Part shown: piece by piece, positions 1 to 6,105 of the stretch
Layout: each line of letters begins with the position of its first letter
Numbering within the stretch: position 1 is the stretch's first letter
Program-made: the position numbers and the translations under genes
NCBI GenBank assembly: GCA_027294185.1
Contig: JAPUME010000193.1
Location: 1 to 8,943 of the forward strand
From: Acidobacteriota bacterium
Lineage (GTDB): Bacteria > Acidobacteriota > Terriglobia > UBA7540 > JAPUME01
Reading direction: 5' to 3'
DNA: 8,943 nt
The notes under the pieces: model-generated
The model's input: only the letters and a program-made list of their open reading frames with translations
Databases searched by the model: none
Told to the model about the DNA's origin: nothing

Positions 1-10
1 CTCCACCATC

Positions 11-961
11 GTGAACCAAGCACACGCGATTACTGCATCCCGAAGACGCTCAATTTTCGCTCGCCTGAGAGGCTGGGGAACCTTCTGGTCTCTCCTCTTC
101 ATCCTCTCTCTGCTCTTTCTCTCTCCCCCTGCCCGCGCGCAGGACGAGCCCGAGGAGCCCGATTACGCCTTCGTTGCCGGCGGACCCTACACGCAGCAGA
201 AGAACTCTCTCCAGCTTATTGCGCCCGGAATGGTCGGTTGGCGAACCAGCGGGGCAGGCCTCAATCGCCGCTTTTCCGACGCCATGTTGCGCATCGAATG
301 GGGATTCACCTCGAACATAGAGTTGGACCTGGAAATCTCCGCCACGGGCCTGCGGGAGCGAACAGCGGGAACCACGCTGAGTTCCGATTTCGGCCTTTCG
401 GATACGGTGCTGGGGGTCCGTTATCGTCTCCTGAACGAAGAAGACTCTCCGATTACCCTGGCCCTGGGCCCGCAGATCATCTTTCCGTCGGGAAACATTC
501 TTCGGGGGACCGGATTTGACTCGTTTGGCTTCGCCTGGGACATCTCTGCCGCCAAGGATTGGGGTGGGCCGTTCTTCGTCTATACCTCCCTCAATTATGC
601 GGTCATCCCTTCCGTATCCCTTCCGGGGCTCGCAGGCGATTTCACCCTGAACCAGCTCACACACGGCTCTGCGCTCGGCATCCGTGCCCTTGAGAAACCG
701 AGCGGAGAGGCACATCACGACCTTCATGCCTTCCTCGAAGTGGGCATCGAACGAGGCGAGGAGGTCACAGCCGCAGGGTTGGGAGCGATCAAGACCAGCT
801 CCCTCGCGGCCATCTTCTCTCCCGGAATCCGCTATGGATTCCTTTCGGCGTCGAAGAAGCTCATTGAAATCGGCGTTGCCTTTCCTATTGGCTTGAACGA
901 CAATGCTCCCCGGGCCTCAATCATTTTTCAGATTCAGTTCGAACAATTCCTGAATTTCTAG
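11..961 (+). CDS. Secreted outer-membrane beta-barrel protein, MetA-pathway/transporter-like (PF13557-type)
   Basis: The 316-residue product begins with an Arg-rich stretch (residues 11-20) and a hydrophobic core (about 22-38), ending in the signal peptidase I site ARA|QD at residues 41-45. An acidic mature N-terminus follows, then alternating amphipathic strands rich in Gly and aromatic residues. The last strand ends in Phe (FEQFLNF), as expected for a BAM-recognised outer-membrane barrel. The pattern resembles the 'MetA-pathway of phenol degradation' barrels, whose substrates are mostly unknown, so no substrate is assigned. The start is the GTG at 11, with only ten bases upstream visible and no ribosome binding site. 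The frame stays open to the window edge, so the true start may lie further left. An N-terminal extension beyond the Arg-rich region is unlikely to change the signal peptide call. Confidence 0.72.
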   Translation: MNQAHAITASRRRSIFARLRGWGTFWSLLFILSLLFLSPPARAQDEPEEPDYAFVAGGPYTQQKNSLQLIAPGMVGWRTSGAGLNRRFSDAMLRIEWGFTSNIELDLEISATGLRERTAGTTLSSDFGLSDTVLGVRYRLLNEEDSPITLALGPQIIFPSGNILRGTGFDSFGFAWDISAAKDWGGPFFVYTSLNYAVIPSVSLPGLAGDFTLNQLTHGSALGIRALEKPSGEAHHDLHAFLEVGIERGEEVTAAGLGAIKTSSLAAIFSPGIRYGFLSASKKLIEIGVAFPIGLNDNAPRASIIFQIQFEQFLNF

Positions 962-1030
962 TGCCCGGCAAGCGCCCGAAATGCATCTAACCCACTTGAA
1001 AGCCGCTGCGAAGGTTGGGAGGTGGCGCTG

Positions 1031-1059
1031 TTGGGGAGCCATCGGAGTTGTGCTATAAT
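1031..1059 (+). promoter_or_regulatory. Sigma70-type promoter of the S41 peptidase gene
   Basis: A perfect -10 hexamer TATAAT lies at 1054-1059. It is preceded by TGC, giving an extended -10. A -35-like TTGGGG at 1031-1036 is spaced exactly 17 bases away. The predicted transcription start is around 1066, leaving a leader of only about 16 bases before the ATG at 1082. GAGAGG at 1066-1071 serves as ribosome binding site with a 10-base spacer. This is a pattern match by eye, not a measured start. Confidence 0.6.
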
Positions 1060-1081
1060 TTCGGCGAGAGGCGTCATTTTC

Positions 1082-2674
1082 ATGGCAAACAAAAAGCGTG
1101 GATTGTGGATTTCATTCCTGACCGTGGCCCTGTGTGCGCTGCTCGGCGGTGTGTTCGGGAACCAGGTAGAAGCCCTGAGCCCCGATCGAGGGGATGATGA
1201 TCTCCAGGAAACGCTGCTGAATACGTTCACCAAAGTTTACAACGCCGTCGAAAAGAACTATTCCGACCCCGTCGACCCCGACCGTACCATCCTGCAAGGG
1301 GCGATCCCCAATATGCTGCGGACGCTCGACCCGCACTCCCAGTTTTTTGATGCCCGCACCTTTGCCAAGCTTCGGGAAGATCAGCGCGGGAAGTATCAAG
1401 GCCTGGGCATGACCATCGGCTCCCGGGACGGCAGGACGATGGTCATTGCGCCTTTTCCCGGGTCCCCGGCCAGCCGCGCCAGCCTGCGACCCGGCGACCT
1501 GATTATGGAAATCGATGGCAAGTCCACCGACGGGCTGACTGACATCGAAGTGGCGGACCGTTTGAAGGGACCCAAGGGAAGCGTAGTCCGCGTGGGCGTG
1601 GCCCGCAAGGGGACTCCCGAGCAGCTGGAATTTACGATCACCCGCGCAGAGATTCCCCATTATAGCGTGAAGCTGGCCCGCGAAATTCAGCCCCACATCG
1701 GGTTTATTGAACTGGGGAGCTTCACCGAAACCACCGCCAGGGAAATCCGGCGTGCCCTCAAGCAATTCGATGAGGACAGCCTCGAAGGGCTGATCTTCGA
1801 CCTCCGCCGCAACAACGGCGGACTGCTGAACCAGGCCGTGGAAGTCTCGGATCTTTTCCTTCGGAAAAACCAGCTTATCGTCTATCACCAGGGGCGCAAT
1901 TCCAGCGCGATACGCTACCATGCCACCAAAGGCAACGGGGGACGCGAATATCCCATGGTCGTCCTGGTCAGCTGCATGACCGCCAGCGCGGCGGAGATCG
2001 TCGCCGGTGCGCTCCAGGACCACGACCGTGCCTTAATCGTCGGCGAGTCGAGTTTCGGAAAGGGCCTGGTGCAAACCGTTTATCCCCTCAGTGATGTCAC
2101 GGGACTGGCTCTCACCACGGCCCGCTACTACACCCCCAGCGGCCGCCTGATCCAAAGAGATTATTCCAATGTCTCGCTTTACGACTATTTCGGGCACTGC
2201 CGAAACTTTACACCTCCTCGCGATGAGGTGAAGTTCACCGACGGCGGCCGTCGAGTGTACGGAGGCGGTGGCGTCAATCCCGACCTGAAGTTCGATGAGC
2301 CGGAACCGAATAAGTTCCAGATGCGACTGCTCTTCCGTCACCTCTTCCTCGACTTCGGGGAGCGGCTTCGGGCCACTCATGAGAATCTGGGACGGGATTT
2401 CGAGGTGACCGATTCAATCCTGGAAGAGTTCCGCGAGTTCCTGGTTTCGGAGGAATTCCCCTTTACTTCTGAAGATTGGGAGAAAGAGCAGGACTTTTTG
2501 AAAGTCCGCATCAAGCGGCAGTTGTTCAGTTCCCTTTACGGACCCGCGGAAGACGAATTTGTCAAAATTCAGAACGATCCCATGGTTCAGCGAGCACTGG
2601 AACTTCTTCCGGAAGCGAAGCAGTTGACCGCCGACCCGCAGAAGTTTGCGGCGCGCTGGAGCGAGTCGCCCTAG
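1082..2674 (+). CDS. Membrane-anchored C-terminal processing peptidase (S41 family, PDZ domain)
   Basis: This 530-residue serine protease resembles CtpA/Prc, which cleave proteins near their C-termini in the periplasm. An N-terminal hydrophobic segment (about residues 7-24) acts as signal anchor. A PDZ domain spans about 105-190. The S41 core follows, with the motif TASAAEI holding the nucleophile Ser302. Lys327 lies in SFGKG exactly 25 residues later, matching the Ser430/Lys455 spacing of E. coli Prc, and Gln331 completes the usual Ser-Lys-Gln set. The enzyme therefore looks active. A tail of about 130 residues beyond the core is charged and not recognised. The ATG at 1082 is preferred over an in-frame GTG at 1022 because a promoter with TATAAT at 1054-1059 lies between them, a GAGAG ribosome site precedes the ATG, and the signal anchor then sits at the N-terminus. 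The gene follows the barrel gene but probably has its own promoter. Confidence 0.93.
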   Translation: MANKKRGLWISFLTVALCALLGGVFGNQVEALSPDRGDDDLQETLLNTFTKVYNAVEKNYSDPVDPDRTILQGAIPNMLRTLDPHSQFFDARTFAKLREDQRGKYQGLGMTIGSRDGRTMVIAPFPGSPASRASLRPGDLIMEIDGKSTDGLTDIEVADRLKGPKGSVVRVGVARKGTPEQLEFTITRAEIPHYSVKLAREIQPHIGFIELGSFTETTAREIRRALKQFDEDSLEGLIFDLRRNNGGLLNQAVEVSDLFLRKNQLIVYHQGRNSSAIRYHATKGNGGREYPMVVLVSCMTASAAEIVAGALQDHDRALIVGESSFGKGLVQTVYPLSDVTGLALTTARYYTPSGRLIQRDYSNVSLYDYFGHCRNFTPPRDEVKFTDGGRRVYGGGGVNPDLKFDEPEPNKFQMRLLFRHLFLDFGERLRATHENLGRDFEVTDSILEEFREFLVSEEFPFTSEDWEKEQDFLKVRIKRQLFSSLYGPAEDEFVKIQNDPMVQRALELLPEAKQLTADPQKFAARWSESP

Positions 2675-2778
2675 TTTCTCCCCTGATTTCCTTACCACGG
2701 CAATCCAACCAAAGGATAAGTGTGTTCTTCGGGGAACCCCTTGCGGACTCGTTCGGGGGAATCCTGCCCAGGAAAAGG

Positions 2779-3498
2779 CTAGAGAGACCCCCGGGCGGGA
2801 CGGAGCACAATCTCTTCCAAGCTGGCCCGTTGCGGTTGGGTGAGGGCCTCAACCACGGTGCGGGCGACGTCTTCCGGTTCAAGAATCCGGCCCTTGGGGA
2901 CGCGGAGCCCGAGTTTTTGGATCATCTTCGTTCTCACGGGACCCGGGAGAATCGCCGTTACCCGAATGCCGAAGGGCCGCAGTTCCTCCGCCAGGACCCG
3001 GCTCAATCCCAGCGCTCCGAACTTCGAGGCGCAATAGGCCGAGCAATTCTCATAGGCCTCCCGGCCGGCGACGGAAATGATGTTCAGGATGTGCCCGCCG
3101 CGCTTCCGCTTCAGCAGGGGTAGCGCCGCACGGGTACACAGGAAGGTTCCCGTAAGATTGGTATCGATATTGCTCCGCCAGTCCTCAAGCGTCGTTTTTT
3201 CGAAGGGTTTGTAGGTAAAAACACCGGCGTTGTTGATGAGAATATCGAGCCGACCGGAGCGCTTTTTGACGCGCGCGATGAGCCGGTTGACCTCGCGCTC
3301 TCGGGTAACGTCGGCTGAAAGGGCCTCGGCCCTGCCGCCTGCGGCGTTCCACGCTGCCGCAAGCTTCCGAACAGCCTCCCGCCGCCTGGAAACCAGGAAG
3401 GTATGGGCGCCTTCGTCGAGGAGAGCGCGGGCAATCGCGCAACCGATGCCCCGACTCGCACCCGTCACCAGGGCGACTTTGCCTTCCAACCTTCGCAT
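2779..3498 (-). CDS. Short-chain dehydrogenase/reductase (SDR), candidate pterin reductase
   Basis: This is a 239-residue classical SDR with a complete set of motifs: the cofactor-binding TGASRGIG at residues 12-19, Asp63-Val64, NNAG at 89-92, and the catalytic tetrad Asn114, Ser142, Tyr155 and Lys159 (YCASK). Arg38-Arg39 after the second strand suggests NADPH rather than NADH. By sequence alone it is a FabG-like reductase of unknown substrate. It is the last gene of the pterin operon, 50 bases after folE, so an inferred role is reduction of 6-pyruvoyl-tetrahydropterin or sepiapterin. The C-terminus lacks anything I can identify as sepiapterin-reductase specific. The ATG at 3498 has GAGAG seven bases upstream. 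The frame is open further upstream but that part overlaps folE and has no SDR character. Confidence 0.9.
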   Translation of the reverse strand: MRRLEGKVALVTGASRGIGCAIARALLDEGAHTFLVSRRREAVRKLAAAWNAAGGRAEALSADVTREREVNRLIARVKKRSGRLDILINNAGVFTYKPFEKTTLEDWRSNIDTNLTGTFLCTRAALPLLKRKRGGHILNIISVAGREAYENCSAYCASKFGALGLSRVLAEELRPFGIRVTAILPGPVRTKMIQKLGLRVPKGRILEPEDVARTVVEALTQPQRASLEEIVLRPARGSL

Positions 3499-3548
3499 AA
3501 GCTGGCTCTCGGAATTTCTGAAAGGGTCTTTCTCTTTCCCGTTCCCGG

Positions 3549-4154
3549 TTAGCCGGTCCTGCCGACCAGGGAGAGGAACTCGTCGCGGGTCTGCTTCTTG
3601 TCTCGGAACACCCCGAGCATGGCGGAGGTGACGGCAACGGAGTTCTGTTTCTGGACGCCGCGCATGATCATGCAAAGATGCTGCGCCTCCATCACCACGC
3701 CCACACCCAGGGGATTGATCTTTTCCATCAGCACCTGGGCCACCTGGGTCGTAAGCCGTTCCTGCACTTGCAGCCGCCGCGCGAAAACGTCCACAAGGCG
3801 CGCGATCTTGCTGAGCCCTATCACCTTGCGGCTCGGGATATAGGCCACGTGGCACTTGCCGAAAAACGGAAGCAAGTGATGCTCACAGAGGCTGAAGACC
3901 TCGATATCACGGACGATGATCATTTCGTCATGGGCTACCTCGTAGAGGGCGCCGTTCAAGACCTGGTCCACGTCCTCCTGGTAGCCCTTGGTGAGGAAGC
4001 GAAGTGATTCGGCGACACGGCGAGGTGTGCGCTCCAGTCCGTCTCGATCCGGGTCCTCACCGAGTTCCACCAGCAGATTCCGAGCGAGGCTTTCCAGCCG
4101 ATCATCCTCTTTCCCGGTCGATAAGAGAGTTTCCGAAAGATGCTCTGTATTCAT
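3549..4154 (-). CDS. folE: GTP cyclohydrolase I
   Basis: This enzyme converts GTP to 7,8-dihydroneopterin triphosphate, the entry step for folate, biopterin and 7-deazaguanine pathways. The 201-residue product is normal in length for the family. The zinc ligands are Cys90 and His93 in [10 protein letters not shown] and Cys161 in HLCMIMRG, with the same spacings (3 and 71) as Cys110, His113 and Cys181 of E. coli FolE. The active-site His92 and the QKQNS segment at 168-172 are also present, so it is a type I, zinc-dependent enzyme that looks intact. The ATG at 4154 has a GGAG ribosome site eight bases upstream. It lies 52 bases after the second PTPS gene and 50 bases before the SDR gene, all on the same strand, indicating an operon devoted to a reduced pterin. 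Confidence 0.97.
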   Translation of the reverse strand: MNTEHLSETLLSTGKEDDRLESLARNLLVELGEDPDRDGLERTPRRVAESLRFLTKGYQEDVDQVLNGALYEVAHDEMIIVRDIEVFSLCEHHLLPFFGKCHVAYIPSRKVIGLSKIARLVDVFARRLQVQERLTTQVAQVLMEKINPLGVGVVMEAQHLCMIMRGVQKQNSVAVTSAMLGVFRDKKQTRDEFLSLVGRTG

Positions 4155-4206
4155 GATAGCGACTCCAATCCCACCCAGCGCCAGGGTTCCTGGCGTCCGT
4201 CAAGGT

Positions 4207-4632
4207 TCATTCGGTATATTCAAAAGAATTGGCATAGGTTTCCTCCATTCGAATCCGTGCCAATGTAACTTCTCTGCGGGGACACTCCTTTTCCATGCGA
4301 ACCTTTAACAGGCGGTAGATCTCCCTGCAAAGATTTTCTGTGGTGGGAATCTGGGTGCGGAAATTTTCCACGTCCTGATTCAGGTGAGTATGATCGAACC
4401 GGTCCACAACTTCCTCCCCCACCCAGCGGTCCAGCTTGCCAAGATCAATCACCATGCCGGTTTGCGGGTCCACCGGCCCGGCAACGGTCACCTCCACCGC
4501 GTAGTTGTGCCCATGCCCATAGGGGTTATTACACTTCCCGTAGAGGGCCGCATTCTCCTCACTGCTCAACGCCCCATTATGCAGGCGATGCGACGCCGAG
4601 AAGCGGTACCGACGTGTCAGGTAGACTTTCAT
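4207..4632 (-). CDS. 6-pyruvoyl-tetrahydropterin synthase-like protein, copy 1 (PTPS-II type)
   Basis: A 141-residue COG0720 enzyme. Zinc ligands are His15 (SASH), His40 and His42 (HGH). The catalytic Cys34 is followed by five residues before HGH (CNNPYGHGHNY), the spacing of mammalian PTPS, whereas QueD has three. The catalytic Asp80-His81 pair, the pterin-region TTEN motif at 97-100 (Glu99) and a C-terminal Glu131 are all present. The SASHRL signature also matches eukaryotic PTPS. The expected reaction is dihydroneopterin triphosphate to 6-pyruvoyl-tetrahydropterin. Its ATG overlaps the stop of the preceding paralogue in an ATGA junction (4629-4632), so translation is probably coupled. Automatic pipelines would probably label it 6-carboxytetrahydropterin synthase (QueD). 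The spacing argues otherwise, though some family members are promiscuous. Confidence 0.92.
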   Translation of the reverse strand: MKVYLTRRYRFSASHRLHNGALSSEENAALYGKCNNPYGHGHNYAVEVTVAGPVDPQTGMVIDLGKLDRWVGEEVVDRFDHTHLNQDVENFRTQIPTTENLCREIYRLLKVRMEKECPRREVTLARIRMEETYANSFEYTE

Positions 4633-5036
4633 TCCCCTAAGTAATCCACGAAAAGGTCCGTCGTCTCATAGAGGCGAACCCGGTGAAGCTTCCCGGCCGA
4701 AAGTTTCCCCTTCAAACGGTTCCAAATCTCCAGCGCAAAGTTCTCCGTTGTAGGGATCTTCTCGTCGAAAACGCGGACCTCCTTGTTCAGAAACTTGTGA
4801 TCGAAGGGCTCCAGGACTTCCTGCTCCAGCAGCGCCTTCAGGTCTTTCAAATCCATTACCATGCCGCTTCTCTCGTCCACCTCGCCCGAAACCGTCACCT
4901 CGACGACGTAATTATGACCGTGTCCGTGGGGATTGTTGCACTTGCCGAAAAGTCGCCGATTCTCCTCCGCGCTCATCTCCGGGTTGTGGTAGAAGTGTGA
5001 AGCGGAAAACTCAGCCTTGCGGGTCAAGTAGACCAT
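4629..5036 (-). CDS. 6-pyruvoyl-tetrahydropterin synthase-like protein, copy 2 (PTPS-II type)
   Basis: A 135-residue tandem paralogue of the next gene, and the first gene of the operon. It has zinc ligands His14, His39 and His41, catalytic Cys33 in CNNPHGHGHNY (five-residue spacing), Asp79-His80, TTEN at 96-99 and Glu124. All expected catalytic residues are kept. It differs at the start of the pocket: SASHFY replaces the canonical SASHRL of its sister, so the two may have split functions or form a mixed hexamer. The ATG at 5036 is chosen because GAGG lies five bases upstream and the protein then begins exactly like its paralogue (M-VYLTR). An in-frame ATG at 5072 would add twelve residues and cannot be excluded, although it overlaps a TACAAT promoter-like hexamer. 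Confidence 0.9.
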   Translation of the reverse strand: MVYLTRKAEFSASHFYHNPEMSAEENRRLFGKCNNPHGHGHNYVVEVTVSGEVDERSGMVMDLKDLKALLEQEVLEPFDHKFLNKEVRVFDEKIPTTENFALEIWNRLKGKLSAGKLHRVRLYETTDLFVDYLGE

Positions 5037-5070
5037 TAAAACCTCGAAGCCGGGTAGCTCCGGCCCTTCC

Positions 5071-5076
5071 ATTGTA
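5071..5076 (-). promoter_or_regulatory. Candidate -10 element of the pterin operon
   Basis: On the minus strand TACAAT occupies 5076 down to 5071, one mismatch from TATAAT. A start near 5064 would give a leader of about 28 bases carrying the GAGG site before the ATG at 5036. No good -35 is visible 16-18 bases upstream, so this is a weak candidate. It competes with the minus-strand TATAAT further upstream. Confidence 0.25.
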
Positions 5077-5152
5077 TTCGAGTTCCCCTGAAATAGGTCC
5101 AGGCGGAACTCCCGAGAAACAGAACAAAAAGCACGGTGCCCCCACCACAGAC

Positions 5153-5175
5153 AAAAAAGGTCCGCCTGCGGCGGA
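5153..5175 (-). terminator. Terminator-like hairpin upstream of the pterin operon (possible attenuator)
   Basis: Read on the minus strand, TCCGCC and GGCGGA form a six-pair GC-rich stem with a three-base loop (5175 down to 5161), followed by CC and then six Ts (5158-5153). That is the form of a small rho-independent terminator. A second, weaker unit follows downstream: GGTG/CACC with a GGGG loop (5146-5135), four bases and then five Ts (5130-5126). It lies between the divergent tlpA-like and PTPS genes, so it can act only on transcripts entering the pterin operon or antisense to tlpA. Whether it is in the operon leader depends on which promoter is used. Confidence 0.4.
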
Positions 5176-5200
5176 ATCTTCCTACTCAAGACGAAATCTC

Positions 5201-5208
5201 ATTATAAT
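5201..5208. promoter_or_regulatory. Symmetric ATTATAAT: -10 element of tlpA-like gene, possibly bidirectional
   Basis: The eight bases are their own reverse complement, so TATAAT is read on the plus strand at 5203-5208 and on the minus strand at 5206-5201. On the plus side only nine bases separate it from the GTG at 5218, so transcription would start at or next to the start codon. The plus-strand -35 is poor (TTCCTA with an 18-base spacer), as is the minus-strand one (CGCTTT with 17). Confidence 0.45.
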
Positions 5209-5217
5209 GGAACCACC

Positions 5218-5757
5218 GTGAGTAAAGCGAGTCTGCTCAAAACAGCGGCCTTTCTGATCCCCCTGGCGGGGCTACTCTATTTCGGGATCACCGAGGATCC
5301 CTACCGCCCCGTCGAGAGCGGTGAACCGGCTCCCGACTTCTCGCTGCCCACGCTGGCGGGAGGGTCGGTTGAACTTGCTCAATTCCAGGGGAAGCTGGTG
5401 GTGCTGAATTTCTGGGCCACGTGGTGTCCACCCTGCGTGGAGGAAATGCCCAGTCTCGAGCGCCTCTCCCGGCAGGGAGCAGAAAGAAATTTAGAGGTGG
5501 TAACCGTAAGCGTTGACCAGGACCTCTCCGTCCTTCAGGATTTCATCGCCCAGCATGAATTAACGCTGCCGGTGGCCAGCGACCCTCAGAGGCAGGTAGC
5601 CGTCCTTTATGGCACCTATAAGTACCCGGAATCCTATATCATCAGCCCCCAGGGAATCGTCCACGACAAAATGATCGGCGCCATCGACTGGGACGAGACT
5701 CGCATCCGGGAGCACCTGTTTTCCCTGGCCAATGGGACACAGGCAGCGCAGTTTTAA
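5218..5757 (+). CDS. TlpA/ResA-like membrane-anchored thioredoxin-fold protein
   Basis: A 179-residue thiol-disulfide oxidoreductase. A hydrophobic N-terminal segment (about residues 6-24) serves as anchor or uncleaved signal, so the enzyme domain faces the periplasm. The segment PAPDFSLPTLAGG (37-49) is the usual entry to a TlpA/AhpC-TSA domain. The active site is WCPPC with Cys70 and Cys73. The cis-proline is probably Pro137 in KYPES. Related proteins reduce apocytochrome c or other periplasmic disulfides; no cytochrome maturation gene is adjacent, so the partner is unknown. The GTG at 5218 has no Shine-Dalgarno sequence, but a TATAAT ends nine bases before it, pointing to a leaderless or almost leaderless mRNA. 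It diverges from the pterin operon. Confidence 0.9.
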   Translation: MSKASLLKTAAFLIPLAGLLYFGITEDPYRPVESGEPAPDFSLPTLAGGSVELAQFQGKLVVLNFWATWCPPCVEEMPSLERLSRQGAERNLEVVTVSVDQDLSVLQDFIAQHELTLPVASDPQRQVAVLYGTYKYPESYIISPQGIVHDKMIGAIDWDETRIREHLFSLANGTQAAQF

Positions 5758-5793
5758 GAGTAAAGGCAAACCTGAGGAGAGACGGGCGTCCTC

Positions 5794-5805
5794 ATTGCCG
5801 GCAAT
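5794..5805. repeat. Perfect 12-base palindrome ATTGCCGGCAAT
   Basis: The sequence equals its own reverse complement. It lies in the 85-base gap between the tlpA-like gene and the 70-residue protein gene, about 20 bases before a TAGAAT -10-like hexamer at 5825-5830. It could be an operator for a dimeric regulator. With no loop it is not a good terminator, and no T-run follows. Chance cannot be excluded. Confidence 0.35.
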
Positions 5806-5842
5806 CTCCGAATGGAATCGAAGTTAGAATCAACGAACCCGT

Positions 5843-6055
5843 ATGACTGCCGTCGAAATAAAAATCAAACTTCAGCGCACGCTTGAACTTGCTGAAGTCG
5901 AAGGCCTCAGCCGCCTATCCACGGTTTACGGCATCCGCAGGATGCGCGCGGATGGGCAGGAGCTTTTGATCGAGTTCGATGCAACCCGGATGAATGAAGC
6001 GGAGGTTCTTGCGCTGGTGCGCGGAGCCGGGCTTCCGGCAGAATCGGCAGGATAG
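5843..6055 (+). CDS. Small protein of 70 residues, HMA-like fold without metal-binding Cys
   Basis: I do not recognise a named family. The order of predicted segments (strand about 4-10, helix, strand, strand about 38-46, helix about 50-60, short strand) resembles the ferredoxin-like fold of heavy-metal-associated (HMA) chaperones. The phrase EVEGLSRLSTVYGIRRM is like the HMA pattern around the first helix. The protein has no cysteine at all, so it lacks the CxxC metal site and probably does something else. The ATG at 5843 is the only Met start downstream of an in-frame stop at 5825-5827. No Shine-Dalgarno sequence precedes it, but TAGAAT at 5825-5830 sits 12 bases upstream. It follows the tlpA-like gene on the same strand by 85 bases. 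Confidence 0.65.
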   Translation: MTAVEIKIKLQRTLELAEVEGLSRLSTVYGIRRMRADGQELLIEFDATRMNEAEVLALVRGAGLPAESAG

Positions 6056-6105
6056 ATTCCCTGCATGCTGTAGAGGCTTCTCAGGGATCGGGGCGGACGC
6101 GGCTG

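Noticed and set aside
50..727. Long open frame on the minus strand opposite the beta-barrel gene
   Set aside because: The product is Arg/Gly-rich without domain features. It is the antisense shadow expected in GC-rich DNA, while the plus strand encodes a signal peptide and barrel strands.
1112..2023. 303-codon open frame on the minus strand inside the S41 gene
   Set aside because: The plus strand has a complete PDZ and S41 catalytic core. The reverse product is low-complexity and unlike any family.
2675..2793. Bidirectional terminator between the convergent S41 and SDR genes
   Set aside because: There are symmetric bits (GGGGAACCCC at 2731-2740, and CGGGGG/CCCCCG with a 28-base loop at 2754-2793), but no T-run on either strand. 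The second overlaps the SDR stop region, so I do not call a terminator.
3499..3855. Upstream extension of the SDR frame by over 100 codons
   Set aside because: It lies inside folE in another frame, is Arg/Pro-rich and has no SDR character. The ATG at 3498 has a ribosome site and starts a standard SDR.
4207..5036. Annotation of both PTPS-like genes as queD (queuosine)
   Set aside because: QueD has CxxxHGH, while both proteins here have CxxxxxHGH and TTEN as in true PTPS. No queC, queE or queF is adjacent.
5037..5189. N-terminal extension of PTPS copy 2
   Set aside because: The family starts at the VYLTR strand. The extension crosses the hairpin-T region and is not protein-like. The short version from 5072 remains possible.
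5207..5221. Four-codon leader ORF (M-E-P-P-stop) overlapping the GTG of the tlpA-like gene
   Set aside because: Its ATG lies within the -10 box, so it would not be transcribed from that promoter. It is most likely chance.
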